Assembly: GCA_031254255.1 (NCBI GenBank)
Contig: JAIRUT010000008.1
Location: forward strand, 1-7,156
DNA length: 7,156 bases
Direction of reading: 5' to 3'
DNA from: Coriobacteriales bacterium
GTDB taxonomy: Bacteria; Actinomycetota; Coriobacteriia; Coriobacteriales; UBA8131
Below, one piece after another: positions 1 through 5,824 of the stretch. Numbering within the stretch: the stretch's first letter is position 1; each line of letters opens with the position of its first letter. The notes under the pieces are model-generated. The model was not told where the DNA came from and did no database searches. It worked only from the letters and a program-made list of their open reading frames with translations. Both the position numbers and the translations under genes were made by a program.

Positions 1-73
1 ACATAAGCTTGGTGAGTTTGCTGTAACCAGGACGTTCCGCGGACACGCGGGTGACAAGAAAGGCAAGAAGTGA
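1..73 (+). CDS. rpsS: 30S ribosomal protein S19, C-terminal fragment
   Basis: Only the last 23 codons are present; base 1 is the third base of a cut codon and the frame continues from base 2. The visible tail reads [20 protein letters not shown] followed by GKK and TGA at 71-73. The HKLGEF..TR.F.GH pattern is the conserved C-terminal end of S19, a small-subunit head protein that contacts S13 and lies near the decoding A site. Its position directly before rplV is the standard S10-operon order. The stop overlaps the rplV start in a TGATG arrangement, so the two genes are probably translationally coupled. The start and most of the protein lie outside the window. Confidence 0.93.
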   Translation, partial: HKLGEFAVTRTFRGHAGDKKGKK

Positions 74-411
74 TGGAAGCGAAAGCTCAAGCCCGCTATG
101 TGCGTGTTTCGCCGCGTAAGGCGCGCATGGTAATTGACATGATCCGCGGGAAAGAGGTCAACCGAGCTCGCGAGATCCTCAAGTTCTCCGATCGCAATGT
201 CGCTGAGGTTGTTGAGAAATGCCTGAACAGCGCAGTGGCCAATGCCGAGCGCGAGGGGCTGCGTGCCGACAATCTACTGGTCAAGACGACCTATGCCGAT
301 GAGGGTCCGACAATGAAGCGTTTCCGCCCGCGGGCCAAGGGCTCAGCATCGCGGATCCGCAAGCGGACCTGTCATATCACCGTGATTGTCGCAACCCCGA
401 AGGAGGCATAA
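73..411 (+). CDS. rplV: 50S ribosomal protein L22
   Basis: This encodes a 112-residue protein, a normal L22 length. L22 binds several domains of 23S rRNA, and its long beta-hairpin lines the peptide exit tunnel near the macrolide site. Visible landmarks are the N-terminal [13 protein letters not shown] (residues 8-20) and the C-terminal signature [17 protein letters not shown] (83-99), which forms the extended loop, followed by HITVIV. An in-frame GTG at 70 would add one residue. I chose ATG at 73 because it overlaps the rpsS TGA (71-73) and starts the family-like [11 protein letters not shown]. The ribosome binding site is weak (AAAGG at 59-63, inside rpsS), as expected for a coupled gene. 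The TAA ends at 411, five bases before rpsC. Confidence 0.97.
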   Translation: MEAKAQARYVRVSPRKARMVIDMIRGKEVNRAREILKFSDRNVAEVVEKCLNSAVANAEREGLRADNLLVKTTYADEGPTMKRFRPRAKGSASRIRKRTCHITVIVATPKEA

Positions 412-416
412 CACCT

Positions 417-1124
417 ATGGGTCAAAAGGTATACCCCACTGGATTTCGTCTTGGTATCACCGAGAACTGGCGTAGCCGCTGGTACGCTGACAAAGGTTAT
501 GCGGAGAGTCTGGCCAATGATCTGGCGCTGCGCAATTTCCTGGACAAGCGTCTGGCTCGCGCCGCGGTCTCGCGTGTTGATATCGAACGTGCCGGTGACA
601 AGATCAAGGTGATCATCACCACTGCCCGCCCGGGCATCGTGATCGGCAAGAAGGGTGCAGACATCGACGCTCTGCGCAAGGAGCTGGACAAGATCGCCAG
701 CGGTCACGTCAACGTCGAGGTCATCGAGGTCAAGCGCCCCGAACTGGATGCCGTTTTGGTCGCCCAGTCCGTGGCCGAGCAGCTCGAAGGACGCGTTGCC
801 TTCCGTCGGGCGATGCGCAAGGCCGTGCAGTCTGCTCGCAAGAGCGGGGCACAGGGCATCAGGATCCAGTGTTCCGGTCGTCTGGGCGGTGCTGAAATGA
901 GCCGCCGGGAATGGTATCGCGAGGGTCGCGTACCCCTGCACACCCTGCGCGCCAAGATCGATTACGGTTTTGCCACCGCTGCCACCACCATGGGTTCGAT
1001 AGGCGTCAAGGTCTGGATGTATCATGGCGAAAGGCTACCCGGGCAACCAATACCGGCTCCTGCACTTGAAGGCTCGTCCCGCCCACAGCGTCCCAGACGC
1101 GATCGTGGCGAAGGGAGGAAGTAA
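417..1124 (+). CDS. rpsC: 30S ribosomal protein S3
   Basis: This encodes a 235-residue S3, which sits at the mRNA entry channel of the 30S head and helps the ribosome unwind mRNA. The N-terminus [13 protein letters not shown] (2-14) is the typical S3 opening. A type II KH RNA-binding domain follows, with its GxxG loop as GKKG at 77-80 inside [12 protein letters not shown]. The C-terminal S3 domain includes [17 protein letters not shown] (147-163) and [11 protein letters not shown]. The last 30 or so residues are a Pro/Arg-rich tail, which varies widely between lineages; the total is shorter than the roughly 270-residue S3 of many actinomycetes. A strong AAGGAGG (400-406) lies ten bases before the ATG, inside the end of rplV. 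The next gene follows after three bases. Confidence 0.98.
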   Translation: MGQKVYPTGFRLGITENWRSRWYADKGYAESLANDLALRNFLDKRLARAAVSRVDIERAGDKIKVIITTARPGIVIGKKGADIDALRKELDKIASGHVNVEVIEVKRPELDAVLVAQSVAEQLEGRVAFRRAMRKAVQSARKSGAQGIRIQCSGRLGGAEMSRREWYREGRVPLHTLRAKIDYGFATAATTMGSIGVKVWMYHGERLPGQPIPAPALEGSSRPQRPRRDRGEGRK

Positions 1125-1127
1125 AAC

Positions 1128-1550
1128 ATGTTAATCCCCAAACGCGTCAAGCATCGCAAGGTGCAGCGCGGATCGATGAAGGGCACCGCCAAAGGTGGCA
1201 CTGAGTTGAATTTCGGTACTTATGGCATCCAAGCACTGGAGCCACACTGGATCACCAATCGCCAGATTGAGGCTGCCCGTGTTGCCATGACCCGTCATAT
1301 GAAGCGCGGCGGCCGTGTCTGGATCACAATTTTCCCAGACAAGCCAATCACCAAGAAGCCAGCCGAGACCCGCATGGGTTCAGGTAAGGGCAATCCCGAA
1401 GAATGGGTGGCGGTCGTCAAGCCCGGTCGCATCATGTTTGAAGTTGATGACGTCGAGCATGAGGTAGCCATGGGCGCGTTGCGTCTGGCAATACAGAAGT
1501 TACCCATCAAGTGCAAGATCGTGACCCGTGAGAGCGGCGGGGAGGTTTAA
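1128..1550 (+). CDS. rplP: 50S ribosomal protein L16
   Basis: This encodes a 140-residue L16, within the usual range. L16 binds 23S rRNA near the peptidyl-transferase centre and helps position A-site tRNA. Landmarks are the N-terminal [25 protein letters not shown] (28-37), [20 protein letters not shown] (43-62) and the signature [19 protein letters not shown] (82-100), which contains the loop reaching towards the tRNA acceptor. The start ATG at 1128 has GGGAGG (1113-1118) nine bases upstream, within the last codons of rpsC. The N-terminal wording resembles actinobacterial L16. The TAA at 1548-1550 is immediately followed by the rpmC ATG, and the rpmC ribosome binding site lies inside the last rplP codons. 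Confidence 0.98.
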   Translation: MLIPKRVKHRKVQRGSMKGTAKGGTELNFGTYGIQALEPHWITNRQIEAARVAMTRHMKRGGRVWITIFPDKPITKKPAETRMGSGKGNPEEWVAVVKPGRIMFEVDDVEHEVAMGALRLAIQKLPIKCKIVTRESGGEV

Positions 1551-1763
1551 ATGAAATCCAAAGAGATCAGAGAGCTGTCCAATGACGACCTTACGGTCAA
1601 ACTCAAAGAAGGTCGTTCCGAGCTCTTCAACCTGCGCTTCCAAATGGCTACCAGCCAATTGGATAATACCGCGCGCATCAAGACGGTAAAGAAAGACATC
1701 GCGCGCATCCTGACCGAGATTCGCGAACGGGCAAACAAGTCTTTAGCGGATTCGATCAGGTAA
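1551..1763 (+). CDS. rpmC: 50S ribosomal protein L29
   Basis: This encodes a 70-residue L29, a small antiparallel helical protein on the 50S surface beside the tunnel exit, next to L23, where it forms part of the platform for signal recognition particle and trigger factor. The family core [16 protein letters not shown] (24-39) and the following [16 protein letters not shown] (42-57) are clear. The ATG abuts the rplP stop with no spacer. GGGGAGG at 1539-1545, in the rplP coding sequence, lies five bases upstream, so a terminating ribosome could restart here directly. The sequence after residue 60 ([10 protein letters not shown]) is lineage-specific. Its place between L16 and S17 is canonical. 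Confidence 0.97.
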   Translation: MKSKEIRELSNDDLTVKLKEGRSELFNLRFQMATSQLDNTARIKTVKKDIARILTEIRERANKSLADSIR

Positions 1764-1779
1764 GGAAGAGTGACGAGAG

Positions 1780-2049
1780 ATGACTGAAACCAATCAGGCA
1801 CGCAACATGCGAAAAGTGCGCCATGGTCTTGTGGTTTCCGCCTCCGGTGATAAGACCTGTGTAGTGGAGATCAAAGAGCGCAAGCAGCATGGTGTTTATA
1901 AAAAGATGATGACCACAACCAAGAAGCTCCATGCCCACGATGAGGAGAACTCAGCGGGCATCGGTGATACGGTGAGCATCATGGAGACGCGTCCGCTCTC
2001 CAAGTTGAAAAGATGGCGCCTTGTCAGCATTGACAAGAAGGCTCAGTAA
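1780..2049 (+). CDS. rpsQ: 30S ribosomal protein S17
   Basis: This encodes an 89-residue S17, an early-binding OB-fold protein that contacts 16S rRNA in the 5' domain. The fold is recognisable from GLVVSASGDKTCVVEIKERK (16-35), HAHDEENSAGIGDTVSIMET (51-70) and RPLSKLKRWRLV (71-82); GDTVSIMETRPLS is the family signature. The start ATG at 1780 is preceded by a modest AAGGAAG (1762-1768), eleven bases away and overlapping the rpmC stop. A second in-frame ATG (1807, residue 10) is possible, but has no better ribosome binding site and gives a shorter than usual N-terminus. The wording resembles actinobacterial S17. The stop TAA (2047-2049) overlaps the rplN ribosome binding site. Confidence 0.97.
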   Translation: MTETNQARNMRKVRHGLVVSASGDKTCVVEIKERKQHGVYKKMMTTTKKLHAHDEENSAGIGDTVSIMETRPLSKLKRWRLVSIDKKAQ

Positions 2050-2064
2050 AGGAGTTAGAAAGCG

Positions 2065-2433
2065 ATGATTCAAGCAGAAAGCATGCTGCAGGTTGCCGAT
2101 AACTCCGGTGCACGACGTGTTCAGTGCATAAAGGTTCTCGGCGGTTCAAAGAGGCGTTACGCTGGTCTGGGTGACGTTATTGTCTGCGCTGTCAAGGAGG
2201 CGACACCCGGCGGCAACGTCAAAAAGGGCGAAGTCGTCCGCTGTGTGATAGTGCGGGTAAAGAAGGAAGTCCGCCGTAAAGACGGCAGCTATATAAAGTT
2301 TGATCAGAACGCTGCCGTAGTTATTGACGCCGCTGGCGCACCCCGTGGGACACGTATCTTCGGGCCTGTGGCCCGCGAGCTCCGCGACAAGCGCTATATG
2401 AAAATCGTCTCACTTGCTCCCGAGACGCTGTGA
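2065..2433 (+). CDS. rplN: 50S ribosomal protein L14
   Basis: This encodes a 122-residue L14, the standard length. L14 sits at the subunit interface, contributes to intersubunit bridges and contacts L19; it is also the docking site of the silencing factor RsfS. Conserved stretches are [20 protein letters not shown] (7-26) and the signature running from [15 protein letters not shown] (74-88) to [15 protein letters not shown] (93-107). The ATG at 2065 has AAAGGAG (2048-2054) ten bases upstream, overlapping the rpsQ stop. In E. coli this gene opens the spc operon with its own promoter. Here there are only 15 bases after rpsQ and no visible promoter, so S10 and spc parts are probably read together. 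A 90-base gap follows. Confidence 0.98.
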   Translation: MIQAESMLQVADNSGARRVQCIKVLGGSKRRYAGLGDVIVCAVKEATPGGNVKKGEVVRCVIVRVKKEVRRKDGSYIKFDQNAAVVIDAAGAPRGTRIFGPVARELRDKRYMKIVSLAPETL

Positions 2434-2523
2434 CGTTGACCAAGGTTCAAAGTAAGCTCAAAACCAAGGGCGACAAACCAGAAAACGGGTGCTCAGAGAG
2501 ATTGTGAGGAGTATACGGTAAAG
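2434..2523 (+). other. rplN-rplX intergenic gap, A-rich, no clear gene
   Basis: This is the second longest spacer in the window. It is A- and purine-rich (for example CTCAAAACCAAGGGCGACAAA) and ends with TGAGGAG at 2505-2511, the probable rplX ribosome binding site, about twelve bases before the ATG. The rplX frame is open back to 2440 but offers no ATG, GTG or TTG, so rplX cannot be extended upstream. A TTG at 2436 would open a 23-codon reading frame ending at TGA 2505-2507, but it lacks a ribosome binding site and is not called. TTGACC at 2436-2441 resembles a -35 box without a matching -10. I see only weak pairing and no terminator. Confidence 0.6.
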
Positions 2524-2847
2524 ATGAGTAACAACAAGATGCGAATCCATAAAGGTGACAAAGTACAGGTCATCAGCGGCAAGGACAAAGGTGCCATCAG
2601 TTCGGTGATGCGGGCCCTTCCCGAGAGCCGCAAAGTGATTGTGGAGAAGGTCGCTGTGGCCAAGAAGTCCCAGCGTCCAACACGCGACAATCCTTCAGGC
2701 GGGATCATTTCCATTGAAAGGCCGATCCATGTTTCCACCGTCATGTTGGTCTGTCCAAAATGCGACAAGCCAACGCGTGTGGAACTGAAGATCGATGGTG
2801 ACAAGAAGAATCGCGTCTGCAAGAAGTGCGGCAAGGAGATCGATTAA
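2524..2847 (+). CDS. rplX: 50S ribosomal protein L24, four-cysteine form
   Basis: This encodes a 107-residue L24, an early assembly-initiator protein that binds the 5' domain of 23S rRNA near the exit tunnel. The KOW motif is clear in [20 protein letters not shown] (7-26), followed by a second conserved part around [16 protein letters not shown] (56-71). The C-terminus has two CxxC pairs, Cys77/Cys80 and Cys99/Cys102, ending CKKCGKEID. This could fold as a zinc ribbon; many L24 proteins from Gram-positive lineages carry this tail while E. coli L24 does not. ATG 2524 is the only possible start. Its best ribosome binding site, TGAGGAG (2505-2511), is slightly far at twelve bases. The stop comes two bases before the rplE start. 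Confidence 0.97.
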   Translation: MSNNKMRIHKGDKVQVISGKDKGAISSVMRALPESRKVIVEKVAVAKKSQRPTRDNPSGGIISIERPIHVSTVMLVCPKCDKPTRVELKIDGDKKNRVCKKCGKEID

Positions 2848-2849
2848 TT

Positions 2850-3395
2850 ATGACAGCCAGACTGAAAGACCTCTATAAAAACGAGATCGCTGCGGCTCTC
2901 AAGGATAACCTGAACAAGGCCAATATCCACCAAGTTCCACGCCTCGAGAAGATCGTTGTGAACATGGGTGTCGGTCAAGCCACGCAGGACAGCAAGCAGC
3001 TGGAAGCAGCCATCACTGATATGCGCATAATCACTGGTCAGCAGCCCAAGGTCTGCCGTGCCAAAAAGTCCATCGCCAGCTTCAAGCTGCGTGAGGGCAT
3101 GGCTATCGGTGCCAAGGTGACCCTGCGCGGTGAGCGGATGTGGGAGTTCTTGGATCGTGTCCTGGCGACCGCGATTCCGAGGATCCGCGACTTTCGCGGT
3201 ATCCCGACCACGAGTTTTGATGGTCGCGGCAACTATACATTCGGTGTCACAGAGCAGCTGATCTTCACAGAGATTGACTACGACAAGGTGGACAAGGTCC
3301 GTGGCATGGACATCACCTTTGTGACATCTGCTCAAAACGATGAAGATGCCAAGGCTCTCTTTGAGGCCTTGGGTTTTCCATTCAAAAGGAACTAG
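2850..3395 (+). CDS. rplE: 50S ribosomal protein L5
   Basis: This encodes a 181-residue L5, close to the usual 179-180. L5 binds 5S rRNA with L18 and forms the central protuberance, touching P-site tRNA and S13. Conserved stretches are [14 protein letters not shown] (29-42), [20 protein letters not shown] (72-91), [10 protein letters not shown] (109-118), [11 protein letters not shown] (122-132) and [11 protein letters not shown] (151-161). A GTG at 2826 would add eight residues but lies inside rplX and gives an untypical N-terminus. ATG 2850 gives the family-like [13 protein letters not shown] and has AAGGAG (2833-2838) eleven bases upstream, inside rplX. In E. coli the S8 repressor site lies at this rplX-rplE junction; here the spacer is only two bases, so any such site would have to overlap coding sequence. 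Confidence 0.98.
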   Translation: MTARLKDLYKNEIAAALKDNLNKANIHQVPRLEKIVVNMGVGQATQDSKQLEAAITDMRIITGQQPKVCRAKKSIASFKLREGMAIGAKVTLRGERMWEFLDRVLATAIPRIRDFRGIPTTSFDGRGNYTFGVTEQLIFTEIDYDKVDKVRGMDITFVTSAQNDEDAKALFEALGFPFKRN

Positions 3396-3403
3396 GAGAG
3401 GTA

Positions 3404-3589
3404 ATGGCAAAGAAGTCGATGATCGCCAAAGGCCAGCGTACGCCGAAATTCTCAACCCGGCAACATAACCGTTGTACGCGTTGTGGGCGTCCCCGAGCTT
3501 ATTATCGTCAATTCGGGCTCTGCCGTGTTTGCTTGCGCGAACTGGCTAGCCGCGGCGAATTGCCTGGTGTCCGTAAGGCGAGCTGGTAA
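3404..3589 (+). CDS. rpsN: 30S ribosomal protein S14, zinc-binding type (S14-1 / type Z)
   Basis: This encodes a 61-residue S14 of the short zinc-binding class, which helps assemble the 30S head with S3 and S10. Cysteines at 24, 27, 40 and 43 in [20 protein letters not shown] form the zinc ribbon. The C-terminus [18 protein letters not shown] is typical; 61 residues is exactly the usual length, against about 100 for the cysteine-free form. The start ATG at 3404 follows AGGAG/GGAGAGG at 3394-3401, which overlaps the rplE TAG. The zinc form encoded within the spc operon is usual in Gram-positive bacteria. I cannot tell whether a zinc-independent paralogue exists elsewhere in the genome. A 145-base gap follows. 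Confidence 0.98.
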   Translation: MAKKSMIAKGQRTPKFSTRQHNRCTRCGRPRAYYRQFGLCRVCLRELASRGELPGVRKASW

Positions 3590-3595
3590 ACAACA

Positions 3596-3704
3596 GATCC
3601 AAGAACGGACACTGGGTGCTTGGACAAGAGAGGCGCCAGGGCTAAGGGCTCATTGCTTTGAACCCAAGGAGATGGGGCAAAGAGGCGAACCAGCTTGATC
3701 CAAG
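3596..3704 (+). repeat. 8-base direct repeat GATCCAAG flanking the rpsN-rpsH gap
   Basis: GATCCAAG occurs at 3596-3603 and again at 3697-3704, about 101 bases apart and near the two ends of the gap. The TCCAAG part of either copy can pair with the single CTTGGA at 3619-3624, so two alternative pairings are possible on paper. An 8-base repeat in 145 bases can arise by chance, and no function is claimed. Confidence 0.35.
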
Positions 3705-3715
3705 TCATCTAGCGA

Positions 3716-3731
3716 GAACCATAGGAGGTTT
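3716..3731 (+). promoter_or_regulatory. rpsH ribosome binding site inside a small possible hairpin
   Basis: AGGAGG at 3723-3728 is a near-perfect ribosome binding site, six bases before the rpsH ATG at 3735, and it settles that start over the ATG at 3741. The flanks GAACC (3716-3720) and GGTTT (3727-3731) can pair (four standard pairs and one G-U) with ATAGGA as loop, so half of the site would lie in the stem. AACC also occurs at 3661-3664 and 3688-3691 and could serve as an alternative partner. The ribosome binding site is well supported; the hairpin is inference. Confidence 0.5.
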
Positions 3732-3734
3732 ACG

Positions 3735-4133
3735 ATGTCCATGACAGACCCCATAGCGGATATGCTGACGCGAGTACGCAATGCAAATTCGGCCAACAAA
3801 GAAACAGTCTCCATTCCCTCGAGCAAGAAGCTCGTGGAAATTGCCCGCATTCTCAAGGAAGAGGGCTATATTGTCAATTACGATACCTTCGAGGCCAATC
3901 CAGGCATAGAACTGGTGATTACTTTGAAGTATGGTCCGAAAAAGGAGAAGAGCCTGCGTGGACTGAAGCGCATCTCCAAGCCCGGCCTGCGCGTCTACGC
4001 CGGAAAAGACGAACTTCCGCGCGTGCTTGGTGGACTGGGTACGGCCGTGATATCAACATCCAAAGGCATGATGGCTGATCGCGACGCCCGCAAACAAGGC
4101 GTCGGCGGCGAAGTCATCGCCTATATCTGGTAA
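3735..4133 (+). CDS. rpsH: 30S ribosomal protein S8
   Basis: This encodes a 132-residue S8, the normal length. S8 binds the central domain of 16S rRNA (helix 21) and is essential for platform assembly. In E. coli it also represses the spc operon by binding its own mRNA. Landmarks are the N-terminal [15 protein letters not shown] (3-17), [19 protein letters not shown] (26-44), the [12 protein letters not shown] segment (79-90) and the signature [19 protein letters not shown] (102-120) followed by [11 protein letters not shown], which forms the RNA-binding C-terminal domain. ATG 3735 is preferred over 3741 because AGGAGG lies six bases before it. The 145-base spacer ahead makes this the least tightly coupled gene here, so it may have its own translational control. 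Confidence 0.98.
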   Translation: MSMTDPIADMLTRVRNANSANKETVSIPSSKKLVEIARILKEEGYIVNYDTFEANPGIELVITLKYGPKKEKSLRGLKRISKPGLRVYAGKDELPRVLGGLGTAVISTSKGMMADRDARKQGVGGEVIAYIW

Positions 4134-4148
4134 GACGGGAGGAATAAG

Positions 4149-4688
4149 ATGTCTCGTATTGGAAAAATGGCAATTCCCGTTCCATCCGGAGTGGAAGTCA
4201 AGATCGAAGGCAACTTGGTCAAAGTCAAGGGTCCGAAAGGAGAGCTCTCGCAAGAGATCTCGGAGCTTGTCACGGCCAGCTTAGACGGGGATCAACTGCA
4301 GATAAACCGTGTTGATGACAGCCGTGAGGCTCGTTCTTTCCATGGACTCTATCGGACGCTGGTGAACAACATGGTTATCGGCGTCAGTGAAGGTTTCAGC
4401 AAATCACTGGAGATCGTCGGTGTCGGTTATCGCGCCGCCTTGAACGGTTCGGATCTGGAGCTTCAGCTTGGCTACTCGCATCCGGTGTCTGTGAAGGCCG
4501 AGGAGGGTATCACTTTTGAGGTACCTGTTCAGACGCAGATCATCGTGCGCGGAATCGACAAGCAGCAGGTCGGCCAAGTGGCTGCCGATATTCGCAAATG
4601 GCGTAAGCCCGAACCCTATAAGGGCAAGGGGATCCGCTATACCGGCGAGGTTGTCCGCAGGAAGCTCGGCAAGGCTGCTGGCGCCTGA
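4149..4688 (+). CDS. rplF: 50S ribosomal protein L6
   Basis: This encodes a 179-residue L6, the usual length. L6 has two homologous alpha-beta domains and binds 23S rRNA helix 97 and the sarcin-ricin region near the factor-binding site. The N-terminus [20 protein letters not shown] (1-20) is typical, [12 protein letters not shown] (23-34) follows, and [13 protein letters not shown] (88-100) marks the second domain. The family signature [14 protein letters not shown] lies at 154-167. ATG 4149 is preceded by GGGAGGA (4137-4143), five bases away and just after the rpsH stop. TGGCG (4679-4683) and CGCCA (4690-4694) could form a 5-pair hairpin holding the TGA stop in its loop, with no T-tract. The gap to rplR is 38 bases. 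Confidence 0.98.
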   Translation: MSRIGKMAIPVPSGVEVKIEGNLVKVKGPKGELSQEISELVTASLDGDQLQINRVDDSREARSFHGLYRTLVNNMVIGVSEGFSKSLEIVGVGYRAALNGSDLELQLGYSHPVSVKAEEGITFEVPVQTQIIVRGIDKQQVGQVAADIRKWRKPEPYKGKGIRYTGEVVRRKLGKAAGA

Positions 4689-4726
4689 TCGCCACGGGGT
4701 CTTTAAGAAACGAGGAGTAGTATAGA

Positions 4727-5095
4727 ATGGACAAGTTGAAAACAAAGGCTTTTGCGCTGAAGCGTCGGCAACGGCGGATCCGCGGGAAGATCAGAGGTAC
4801 TGTTGAAATACCGCGCCTGCGGGTGACGCGTTCCAACAACAACATCTATGCACAGGTTATCGATGATGTTGCTGGTAAGACTTTGGTGGCCGCCTCTTCG
4901 CTGGATGCTGAGTTCAAACAGCAGGACAAGAGAGGTTCGACCGTCGATGGTGCGACAGTTGTTGGTGAGCTGGTCGGCAAGCGCGCAAAAGATGCCAATA
5001 TAGAATCTGTGGTCTTCGATCGTGGTGGCTATATCTATCACGGACGAATCAAGGCCTTGGCTGATGGTGCCCGCGAAGCGGGCTTGAAGTTCTAG
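4727..5095 (+). CDS. rplR: 50S ribosomal protein L18
   Basis: This encodes a 122-residue L18, which binds 5S rRNA together with L5 and anchors it in the central protuberance. The basic N-terminus ([14 protein letters not shown], 12-25) is the flexible rRNA-binding tail. The core follows with [19 protein letters not shown] (29-47), where family members show the same RL.V.RSN..IYAQ..DD pattern, and the C-terminal [20 protein letters not shown] (95-114) ending AREAGLKF is diagnostic. GAGGAG at 4712-4717 lies nine bases before ATG 4727. The stop TAG (5093-5095) overlaps the AGGAAGG ribosome binding site of rpsE. Order L6-L18-S5 is canonical. Confidence 0.98.
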   Translation: MDKLKTKAFALKRRQRRIRGKIRGTVEIPRLRVTRSNNNIYAQVIDDVAGKTLVAASSLDAEFKQQDKRGSTVDGATVVGELVGKRAKDANIESVVFDRGGYIYHGRIKALADGAREAGLKF

Positions 5096-5108
5096 GAAGG
5101 TTGACTGT

Positions 5109-5621
5109 ATGGCACGAGAAAAGGCACCTGTATCAGAACTACAGGAAAAAGTTGTCTATATCAACCGCGTATCCAAGGTCGTCAAGGGTGGACGTCGCTT
5201 CTCTCTGACCGCATTGGTGGTTGTTGGTGACGGCGAAGGCCGGGTCGGTGTGGGGATGGGTAAGAGCGCGGAAGTTCCTATTGCGATCAAAAAGGGCGTC
5301 GAAGACGCCAAAAAGAATCTATTCAGTGTTCCGCTTACCGAAGAAGGGACTTTCCCGCATGAGGTAATGGGCAGATACGGTGCTGGAAAGGTTTTGTTGA
5401 AGCCCGCCACCCCCGGTACCGGTGTTGTGGCCGGCGGTCCAGTGCGTGCGCTTTTGGAACTGGCTGGCGTGAAGAACGCTCTATCCAAATCCTTGGGAAC
5501 GAATAATGCGATGAATCAGGTCAAGGCGGCTGCGGCTGGTCTGCAAGAGATGTCCAGTCCGGCTGACGTCGCAGCGCGTCGTGATATGTCCGTAGGCAAG
5601 ATCTACGGTCGGAAGGAGTAG
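5109..5621 (+). CDS. rpsE: 30S ribosomal protein S5
   Basis: This encodes a 170-residue S5, which lies at the mRNA entry channel with S3 and S4 and affects decoding fidelity. The double-stranded-RNA-binding-like N-terminal domain is clear: [20 protein letters not shown] (19-38), then [19 protein letters not shown] (39-57). The [10 protein letters not shown] loop corresponds to the region where spectinomycin-resistance changes occur in other bacteria; it looks intact here, though I infer nothing about resistance. The C-terminal domain includes [20 protein letters not shown] (96-115) and the end [17 protein letters not shown] 5109 has AGGAAGG (5094-5100) eight bases upstream, overlapping the rplR stop. 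The last codons (GGAAGGAG, 5611-5618) supply the rpmD ribosome binding site. Confidence 0.98.
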   Translation: MAREKAPVSELQEKVVYINRVSKVVKGGRRFSLTALVVVGDGEGRVGVGMGKSAEVPIAIKKGVEDAKKNLFSVPLTEEGTFPHEVMGRYGAGKVLLKPATPGTGVVAGGPVRALLELAGVKNALSKSLGTNNAMNQVKAAAAGLQEMSSPADVAARRDMSVGKIYGRKE

Positions 5622-5631
5622 CTGATAACCT

Positions 5632-5823
5632 ATGGCTGATTCCAAAAAGACCCTGCGGGTCACGCAGATCCGATCGACCATTTCCCTGCCATCTGATCAG
5701 GGTAAGACGATCAGGGCACTCGGTTTGGGTAAAATGAATAAAACTGTCGAGCAGGTCGATAATCCGGCCGTGCGTGGCATGCTCTTCAAAGTCAAACATC
5801 TCGTCAAAGTGGAGGAGATCTAA
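5632..5823 (+). CDS. rpmD: 50S ribosomal protein L30
   Basis: This encodes a 63-residue L30, a small ferredoxin-like protein on the 50S surface near 5S rRNA. The core TLRVTQIRSTISLPSDQGKT (7-26) and ALGLGKMNKTVEQVDNPAVR (29-48), then GML.KV.HLVKVEE, matches the family motif of a basic strand, the R.LGL turn and the DNP.VRGM segment. ATG 5632 lies thirteen bases after GGAAGGAG (5611-5618), a rather long spacing, but no other start fits. The last codons contain GGAGGAG (5811-5817), the ribosome binding site of rplO. Only one base separates the TAA from the rplO ATG, so the two are probably coupled. L30 is dispensable in some bacteria and missing from some lineages; here it is present and intact. 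Confidence 0.97.
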   Translation: MADSKKTLRVTQIRSTISLPSDQGKTIRALGLGKMNKTVEQVDNPAVRGMLFKVKHLVKVEEI

Positions 5824-5824
5824 A

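Larger units (their letters stand above)
3590..3734 (+). other. rpsN-rpsH intergenic gap with possible RNA structure
   Basis: This is the longest non-coding stretch in the window, and unusually long for a junction inside the spc operon. By eye it contains three possible hairpins: TCCAAG (3598-3603) with CTTGGA (3619-3624), stacked on CAC/GTG (3610-3612/3616-3618); CTTTG (3656-3660) with CAAAG (3678-3682), extended by CCC/GGG (3663-3665/3674-3676); and GAACC (3716-3720) with GGTTT (3727-3731), which encloses the rpsH ribosome binding site. No T-tract follows any of them, so they do not look like intrinsic terminators. No reading frame here resembles a known protein and no good promoter is seen. 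The pairings were found by inspection only, and short pairings like these occur by chance. Confidence 0.5.

Noticed and set aside
372..1025. 217-codon open frame on the - strand opposite rpsC
   Set aside because: It lies wholly opposite a clear S3 gene, its product resembles no family I know, and long antisense frames are common opposite GC-rich ribosomal genes.
2436..2464. TTGACC as a -35 box for an internal promoter
   Set aside because: At the expected spacing the sequence is CAAAAC, which is not a -10 box.
2436..2507. 23-codon TTG-started frame in the rplN-rplX gap
   Set aside because: It has no ribosome binding site, a weak start codon and no recognisable sequence; kept only as a check in the findings.
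2826..2849. GTG start extending L5 by eight residues
   Set aside because: It lies inside rplX, gives an untypical N-terminus, and ATG 2850 is well placed after AAGGAG.
2844..3455. 203-codon open frame on the - strand opposite rplE
   Set aside because: It is antisense to a well-supported L5 gene, with no recognisable domain and no separate promoter or ribosome binding context.
3620..3648. TTGGAC...TAAGGG as a promoter before rpsH
   Set aside because: Both boxes match poorly, and short matches like this are frequent by chance.
3483..3698. 71-codon + strand frame running from rpsN into the rpsN-rpsH gap
   Set aside because: It starts inside rpsN in another frame, has no ribosome binding site of its own and no family resemblance, so it does not explain the gap.
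5774..5824. Upstream ATG extending L15 by 17 residues
   Set aside because: The extension lies inside rpmD and does not resemble L15; ATG 5825 has a strong ribosome binding site and typical N-terminus.
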